From: an uncultured Ectothiorhodospiraceae bacterium
GTDB taxonomy: Bacteria > Pseudomonadota > Gammaproteobacteria > XJ16 > Halofilaceae
NCBI GenBank assembly: GCA_913055615.1
Contig: CAJXKK010000010.1
Coordinates: 1-64,000 of the forward strand
Length of the DNA: 64,000 nucleotides
Reading direction: 5' to 3'
Shown here one piece after another: positions 59,508 through 64,000 of this stretch. The notes beneath the pieces are model-generated. The model was not told where the DNA came from and did not search any database. It saw only the letters and a list, made by a program, of their open reading frames with translations. The position numbers and the translations under genes were made by a program. The number at the start of each line of letters is the position of its first letter. Within the stretch, counting starts at the first letter, position 1.

Positions 59508-60116
59508 ATGGCCGGGCATGACGAAACAGACGCGGAATACCGCGCACGGATGGAAAAGAAAAAGGCCGCCGTCGACGAGAAAGTCGCACAGGCCAGGGAG
59601 AACCGCGGCATATTCATCGTGCTCACCGGTGACGGCAAGGGCAAATCCTCGTCGGCGTTCGGCACCCTCGCCCGGGCACTGGGCCACGGGTTCAGCGGCG
59701 GAGTCGTCCAGTTCATCAAGGGAACCTGGGACTCCGGCGACCACCGGTTCTTCGCCGACCAGCCCAATGTCGAATATCACGTGATGGGTACCGGTTTCAC
59801 CTGGGAGACCCGCGACCGGGAGAAAGACCGCCAGGCCGCGATTGCCGCTTGGGAGCACGCCGAGCTTCTGCTCGAGAACGAGGACCTCAAGCTGATCGTG
59901 CTCGATGAGCTCACCTACGTCATCAAATATGGGCATATCCCGGTCGAGCGGGTGGTCGAGGCGCTGGAGTTCCGCCCGCGCCACCAGACGGTGATCGTCA
60001 CCGGCAGGGACGCACAGCCCGAACTGATCGAACTGGCGGATACCGTAAGCGAGGTCCGCAAGGTCAAACACGCCTTTGAACAGGGCATCAAGGCACAGCC
60101 CGGTGTCGAATTCTGA
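59508..60116 (+). CDS. cobO: Cob(I)yrinic acid a,c-diamide adenosyltransferase
   Basis: A 202-residue CobA/CobO/BtuR-type enzyme that adds the adenosyl group to corrinoids. The P-loop is LTGDGKGKSSSAFG, with VVQFIKGTW, LIVLDELTYVIKYG and VTGRDAQPELIELAD. The P-loop has Lys-Ser where many have Lys-Thr, a mild change. ATG 59508 has AGGGA upstream. In this region it supplies the cofactor form that the riboswitch senses. Confidence 0.94.
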   Translation: MAGHDETDAEYRARMEKKKAAVDEKVAQARENRGIFIVLTGDGKGKSSSAFGTLARALGHGFSGGVVQFIKGTWDSGDHRFFADQPNVEYHVMGTGFTWETRDREKDRQAAIAAWEHAELLLENEDLKLIVLDELTYVIKYGHIPVERVVEALEFRPRHQTVIVTGRDAQPELIELADTVSEVRKVKHAFEQGIKAQPGVEF

Positions 60117-60129
60117 CCCATCGCCCTTA

Positions 60130-60783
60130 ATGTCGGAGCACCGCTACAGCGCCCCCGAGATCGACGCGCTCTATCGCGTCATCGCCGAGCGCCGCGATAT
60201 GCGCCACTTCCGGCCGGATCCGGTCGAACCGGCAACGCTGACCCGACTGCTGCAGGCCGCCCACCTCGGGCCGAGCGTCGGTTACATGCAGCCCTGGCGG
60301 TTCATCCGCATCACCTCCGACGGGCTGCGCGAGCGGCTGCATGCGCTGGTCGAGGCCGAGCGCGAGCGCACGGCGGATGCGCCTGGCGAGCGACGGAACG
60401 AATTCATGCGGCTCAAGGTCGAAGGTATGCGTGACTGCGGTGAACTGCTCGTCGTCGCGCTCCGTGACGGCCGTGAGCGCCATGTTTTCGGCCGGCGCAC
60501 GATGCCGGAGATGGACCTGGCCTCGGCCGCATGCGCGATCCAGAACCTGTGGCTCGCAGCGCGCGCGGAGGGCCTGGGCATGGGCTGGGTCTCGCTGTTC
60601 GATCCGGATGCCGTGTCCGAGCTGCTCGGCATGCCGGCCGGCGCAAAGCCGATCGCAATCCTCTGCCTCGGGCATGTGGATGCGTTCTACGACCAGCCCA
60701 TGCTGGAGCGCGAAGACTGGGCGCAACGGATCCCCCTGGATCACCTGGTTGGCGAGGATGGCTGGCCTGAAGCCGGCGGTTGA
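60130..60783 (+). CDS. bluB: 5,6-dimethylbenzimidazole synthase
   Basis: A 217-residue nitroreductase-fold enzyme that breaks reduced FMN with oxygen to make the lower ligand of B12. RRDMRHFRPDPVEPATL, HLGPSVGYMQPWRFI and GLGMGWVSLFDP are BluB marks that set it apart from ordinary nitroreductases. ATG 60130 was chosen; an in-frame GTG at 60103 would overlap cobO. Its oxygen need suggests an aerobic route to the ligand. Confidence 0.92.
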   Translation: MSEHRYSAPEIDALYRVIAERRDMRHFRPDPVEPATLTRLLQAAHLGPSVGYMQPWRFIRITSDGLRERLHALVEAERERTADAPGERRNEFMRLKVEGMRDCGELLVVALRDGRERHVFGRRTMPEMDLASAACAIQNLWLAARAEGLGMGWVSLFDPDAVSELLGMPAGAKPIAILCLGHVDAFYDQPMLEREDWAQRIPLDHLVGEDGWPEAGG

Positions 60784-60980
60784 TCGGGATCAATCCGGGG
60801 GCGATCTTCTGTTGTAGAATCGCCGTGCCGGGTATGCGGGCGGCGTGGTCGGGGCAAGAAGGACATCGATCCAATCCGGTGAGGAGTCCCCGCGCCGGGA
60901 TGCGGCATACGGGCCCGCAGACCACGCCGTTCGCGGCCCCATCGCGGACCGGAGCTATCCAACGGAGGCCTTTACGAGCC

Positions 60981-61760
60981 ATGGCAGCGAATTACGCAGC
61001 GGAAACCGTCACCAGCGTCTACCACTGGAACGAGAAGCTGTTCAGCTTCCGCACGACGCGTGATCCCGGTTTCCGGTTCCGCAACGGCGAGTTCGTCATG
61101 CTCGGTCTCGAGGGCGAGCAGAAACCGGTCGTGCGGGCCTACAGCATCGCCAGCACGAATTACGAAGAGGAACTCGAATTCCTCAGCATCAAAGTGCCCG
61201 ACGGCCAGCTCACCTCGCGCCTGCAGCACGTCCAGCCGGGCGACCGCATCCTCATCAGCCGCAAGCCGACCGGCACCCTGGTCCTCGACGACCTGCGCCC
61301 GGGCCGCCGCCTGTTCCTGCTCGCAACGGGCACCGGCTTGGCGCCATTCCTCAGCCTGATCAAGGATTTCGACACCTACGAGCAGTTCGACCAGGTCATC
61401 CTGTTCCACGGCGTGCGCTATGTCAGCGAACTCGCCTACCGCAGGTACATCACGGAGACGCTGCCGAACGACGAGATCTTCGGCGAGATGGTGCGCGGGC
61501 AGCTGCGCTACTACCCGGCCGTCACCCGCGAGGAATTCCCCCACCGCGGCCGCGTGACCGATCTCATCCGCAACGGGCAGCTGTTCGAGGATCTGGGTAT
61601 CGAGCCACTCGACCCGGCCACCGACCGCGCGATGGTCTGCGGCAACCCGGCGATGCTCAGCGACACCTGCAGCCTGCTGGATTCGAAGGGCATGACCATC
61701 AGCCCTCGCCGCGGTGAGCAGGGGGATTATCTGATCGAGCGGGCGTTCGTGGAGCGGTAG
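60981..61760 (+). CDS. fpr: Ferredoxin--NADP reductase
   Basis: A 259-residue FAD enzyme. FAD binding is RAYSIAS, NADP binding is ATGTGLAPFLS, and MVCGNPAMLSDT precedes a C terminus FVER like that of the Azotobacter-type bacterial reductases. It moves electrons between NADPH and ferredoxin or flavodoxin. GGAGG lies 13 bases before the ATG. It comes 197 bases after bluB, and might supply reduced flavin for it; this is conjecture. Confidence 0.93.
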   Translation: MAANYAAETVTSVYHWNEKLFSFRTTRDPGFRFRNGEFVMLGLEGEQKPVVRAYSIASTNYEEELEFLSIKVPDGQLTSRLQHVQPGDRILISRKPTGTLVLDDLRPGRRLFLLATGTGLAPFLSLIKDFDTYEQFDQVILFHGVRYVSELAYRRYITETLPNDEIFGEMVRGQLRYYPAVTREEFPHRGRVTDLIRNGQLFEDLGIEPLDPATDRAMVCGNPAMLSDTCSLLDSKGMTISPRRGEQGDYLIERAFVER

Positions 61761-61931
61761 GAAAGGGCGAAGGGCGAAGGGCGAAGGGCCATAGGGCGCA
61801 GGTTGCGTTGAATACCGACTATACCCAATGGGTCGAGGCAGATTCCATCGTCACGGATTAATGCTGCCCGGGAGCGAATCCTTCGACGGTAGGCCGCCCT
61901 CGGCCCTTCGCCCTTCGCCCTTCGCCCTCTT
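61761..61931. repeat. Inverted GGGCGAA heptamer repeats between fpr and pldA
   Basis: Left arm 61764-61790 is (AGGGCGA)n-type tandem repeats ending GGGCC; right arm 61902-61928 is its 27-base reverse complement built of CCCTTCG units. They enclose about 110 bases. The arms begin right at the stops of the two converging genes, so read-through from either side would form a long stem. Confidence 0.85.
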
Positions 61932-62773
61932 CAATTCAACAACGCAAACCCGATCCCGATCCGCGTGCGCTTGTCGCGGAACGTCTCCAGGCTCTCGCCG
62001 TAGCCGCTGAACAGCTGCGCGTACCAGTACCCGCTGCCACCACCGGTCGGCCAGGCGTAATCAAGGCGCAGTGCACCGTGGTGATCCGAGAACGAGTAGC
62101 GGCTCATTGCGGACAACCGCTGCCCGTCATCGAACGTGTATTCGAGCCGCAGTTCGTGGTGGCCGTAGTAATCGACGATGCCGGGGTTGTCGTCGCCATC
62201 CGGGTCTTCCGGCGTCGACGGTTCACCATCGGGTACACGTGACCAGACCTTGAGCGAGCCGGACCAGCGATCCTGATCGAACCACGCCCGGACGTAGGTA
62301 CGATCCCAGCTGCGTGAAGCCGGCTGCTCTTCGCCGTTGGACTCGTGCTCGAACCCGATATCGAGTGCCAGCCAATCCGGCCGCAGACGCCCTGGACGAA
62401 AGCGGTACCAGATCTCGGGATTGTAGTTGGTCTCGCGGAATGGGCGCGAGTTCTCGTCGTCGAGCCAGCGGAAATACGCGGTCTGCGTGTAGGCGACATA
62501 CACGGGGGTGCGGGCGACCTGATACCGAAAGCTCAACTGGTATTTGAACTCGACATCTTCCGAACCCGCGGCATCATCACTCCACGTGATCGGCAAGGCG
62601 TAATTCGCACGGTAGAGTGACAGCCCCTCGGGGAGCTGAATCGTCGCCAGATCATCCGCGGCTGAAGATGCGCCGCCATCATTCTCGGATGCCGCGGCCG
62701 TCTGCATCGAGAGCCCGACGAAGATCCAAAACAGGCAAAACGCTAACCGCGCGCATTCACCAGTTGTTCGCAC
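61931..62773 (-). CDS. pldA: Outer-membrane phospholipase A
   Basis: A 280-residue outer-membrane barrel enzyme that removes acyl chains from phospholipids in the outer leaflet. After a signal peptide (cleavage near AAA-SE) come YNPEIWYRF, the catalytic FEHESNGE (His143, Ser145) and SRSWDRTY. E. coli has Asn156 as third residue of the triad; here the aligned residue is Asp157. Start GTG 62773 is the only likely start and lies inside the 3' end of btuF. Its link to the B12 genes is positional only. Confidence 0.87.
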   Translation of the reverse strand: MRTTGECARLAFCLFWIFVGLSMQTAAASENDGGASSAADDLATIQLPEGLSLYRANYALPITWSDDAAGSEDVEFKYQLSFRYQVARTPVYVAYTQTAYFRWLDDENSRPFRETNYNPEIWYRFRPGRLRPDWLALDIGFEHESNGEEQPASRSWDRTYVRAWFDQDRWSGSLKVWSRVPDGEPSTPEDPDGDDNPGIVDYYGHHELRLEYTFDDGQRLSAMSRYSFSDHHGALRLDYAWPTGGGSGYWYAQLFSGYGESLETFRDKRTRIGIGFALLN

Positions 62774-63615
62774 AAGCGTTCCATTCCGGTCAGGATGCGG
62801 GGGGTATGCCGCTGCAGGTACTGCGGCGGAATGAAGTACAGGTTGTTCTCGGCAACGGCGCGCACTTCGGACCACCGTTTCCAGTCCTCGAGCCATTCCG
62901 GACGCTCCTCTCCCATACCGCTGGCGACGATGACCGCGGGATCCCGCGTGACCACGGCCTCCGTACTGACACGGGGCGCGATGTTGGAAAGTTCCGCGAA
63001 AACATTACGGCCGCCGCAGCCGCGGATCACGTCGCTGATCAGGTGTTCGCCATTGATCGTCATCAGCGGTTCGTTCCAGATCTGGTAGAACACATCGATG
63101 GATTCCCGGTCCGCGTAACGCTCTCGAAGCGCGGCCAGGCGCTCGCGATACGCCCTTGCCGCTTCCAGGGCGGAATCCCGCGTGCCGGCGAGGCGCCCGA
63201 ACCGCTCAAGGCTCTCGCCGATCGTCGACAGTGCGCGCGGCTCGCTGACGTAGAGCGTCAGCCCGAGCTCCTGCAGTCGCTGGAGCTGGCCCTGCGCGTT
63301 GCCGCTCTCCCAACCGATGACAAGGTCCGGGTCGAGCTCGAGGATGCGCTCGATATTGACCCGATCGTAGCCGCCGATCCTCGGGATGTCTGCTGCCGCC
63401 GCGGGATAATCGCTGTGATTGACGGTCGCGACGATCCGATCACCGGCACCCGCCTCGAACAGCGACTCGGTGACATGCGGCGCCAGGCTGACGATCCGCT
63501 TGGCGGGGGCATCCAGGCGAACCTCGCGACCACGATCGTCGGTCACGACGATGCCCGCCATGAGCGGCGTGCTCATGGCGATCAGCAGACCGGTGATCAG
63601 CGTCCGCAGCGTCAT
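62743..63615 (-). CDS. btuF: Cobalamin-binding periplasmic protein
   Basis: A 290-residue class III binding protein with signal peptide (LITGLLIAMSTPLMA) and two lobes joined by a long helix. AKRIVSLAPHVTESLFEAGAG and the VATVNHSDYPAAAADIPRIGGY stretch fit BtuF; DVFYQIWNEPLMTINGEHLI and GCGGRNVF are also typical. It delivers cobalamin to BtuCD, encoded 7 kb away on the other strand. Coupled to cobD upstream (ATGA). Confidence 0.92.
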   Translation of the reverse strand: MTLRTLITGLLIAMSTPLMAGIVVTDDRGREVRLDAPAKRIVSLAPHVTESLFEAGAGDRIVATVNHSDYPAAAADIPRIGGYDRVNIERILELDPDLVIGWESGNAQGQLQRLQELGLTLYVSEPRALSTIGESLERFGRLAGTRDSALEAARAYRERLAALRERYADRESIDVFYQIWNEPLMTINGEHLISDVIRGCGGRNVFAELSNIAPRVSTEAVVTRDPAVIVASGMGEERPEWLEDWKRWSEVRAVAENNLYFIPPQYLQRHTPRILTGMERLCEQLVNARG

Positions 63616-64000
63616 GCGCGGCTCATGACCTCGGCCATCACATCGGCAAGCCCGACGTCCAGACGTCGCCAGCCCGCCTCATCGGGGGGCAGGCCGAAGC
63701 GCAGACCGTTCTGGTGATCGAGCAGGCGCACGAGTATCCCCTGTCGCGCCAACGACTCGTGGATCCTCGCCGCATGCGGGGTGAGCACGGTCCGGAACAG
63801 GGGGGTACCGACCGCACGGCGCCCGAAATGATGCGCGAGCAGTTCGCCGAGGCGGTCCCCTTCCTCGCGCAGACGGCTCCGCATGACGCCCTGCCAGGCA
63901 CGGTCGCCCAGAGCATTGCGGGCCACCCAGCGGGCGGGGCCGTTCACCGACCAGGGGCCGAGCGCCTCTTCCAGGGGCTGCAGGAGGTCGTCCGGGCCGA
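63612..64000 (-). CDS. cobD: Threonine-phosphate decarboxylase CobD, C-terminal part
   Basis: The last 129 residues of a PLP fold-type I enzyme; the N-terminal part lies beyond the right edge. GPWSVNGPARWVARNAL and LFRTVLTPHAARIHESLARQGILVR, then LRFGLPPDEAGWRRLD, fit CobD/CobC, which makes (R)-1-aminopropan-2-ol phosphate for B12. The PLP lysine is outside the window. Overlap with btuF (ATGA) supports the B12 role. A HisC-like aminotransferase is the alternative. Confidence 0.85.
   Translation of the reverse strand, partial: GPDDLLQPLEEALGPWSVNGPARWVARNALGDRAWQGVMRSRLREEGDRLGELLAHHFGRRAVGTPLFRTVLTPHAARIHESLARQGILVRLLDHQNGLRFGLPPDEAGWRRLDVGLADVMAEVMSRA

Noticed and set aside
60103-60129. GTG start for bluB overlapping cobO
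   Set aside because: Possible, but the added residues lack conserved pattern; ATG 60130 gives a normal BluB N terminus.

Overview
The window is 64 kb of GC-rich chromosome from a gammaproteobacterium. The gene orders ffh-rpsP-rimM-trmD-rplS and gyrA-pheA-hisC-tyrA-aroA-cmk-rpsA-ihfB-lapB-pyrF are typical of that class. Several exported or surface proteins (BtuB, TonB, PldA, PhnD) are rich in Asp and Glu, which suggests a halophilic or haloalkaliphilic relative of the Ectothiorhodospiraceae/Chromatiales. That placement is inference, not proof. No prophage, insertion sequence, CRISPR array or toxin-antitoxin module was recognised.

Layout. 1-4.6 kb: glyA (3' end outside the window), a 2-oxoglutarate oxygenase, dihydroorotase and an exported M23 peptidase. 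4.7-15.9 kb: a complete phosphonate utilisation island. A leftward phnD-phnC-phnE-MFS transport operon diverges from a rightward phnM-N-G-H-I-J-K-L plus 2H-phosphoesterase (DUF1045) operon, with a three-unit Pho box between them. 16-18.4 kb: hisI, cysS, an out-of-place yidD, a REPIN, a two-way terminator and tRNA-Glu with a strong promoter. 18.4-24.4 kb: KTSC protein, hpnD-hpnE and an SDR, an FHA protein, prmB and psd. 24.4-29.7 kb: a CBS-PAS-GGDEF diguanylate cyclase, then a leftward ArsS radical SAM operon with two glycosyltransferases, then YcgL and a rhombosortase-like protease. 29.8-34.5 kb: htpG with a sigma-32 type promoter, ogt and a TPR protein. 34.5-54.2 kb: leftward housekeeping genes for translation, SRP, pyrimidines, aromatic amino acids and gyrase, then an MscS channel and a GNAT-nitrilase fusion. 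54.3-64 kb: a cobalamin region with btuC-btuD, a cobalamin riboswitch, btuB, a private tonB, cobO, bluB and fpr, facing leftward cobD-btuF-pldA.

How the genes work together. PhnDCE and probably the MFS permease import phosphonates. PhnGHIJKL with PhnM breaks the C-P bond, and PhnN plus the 2H phosphoesterase probably route the ribose cyclic phosphate towards PRPP in place of PhnP, which is absent here. In the B12 region the riboswitch would repress btuB-tonB when cobalamin is plentiful; BtuF and BtuCD complete transport, CobO adenosylates corrinoids, BluB makes the lower ligand and CobD the aminopropanol arm.

A striking non-coding theme is the number of intergenic palindromic elements: two REPINs of the Pseudomonas-like GTAGGAGCGAGC type in opposite orientations, and four other inverted-repeat elements of unrelated sequence, all in gaps between genes.
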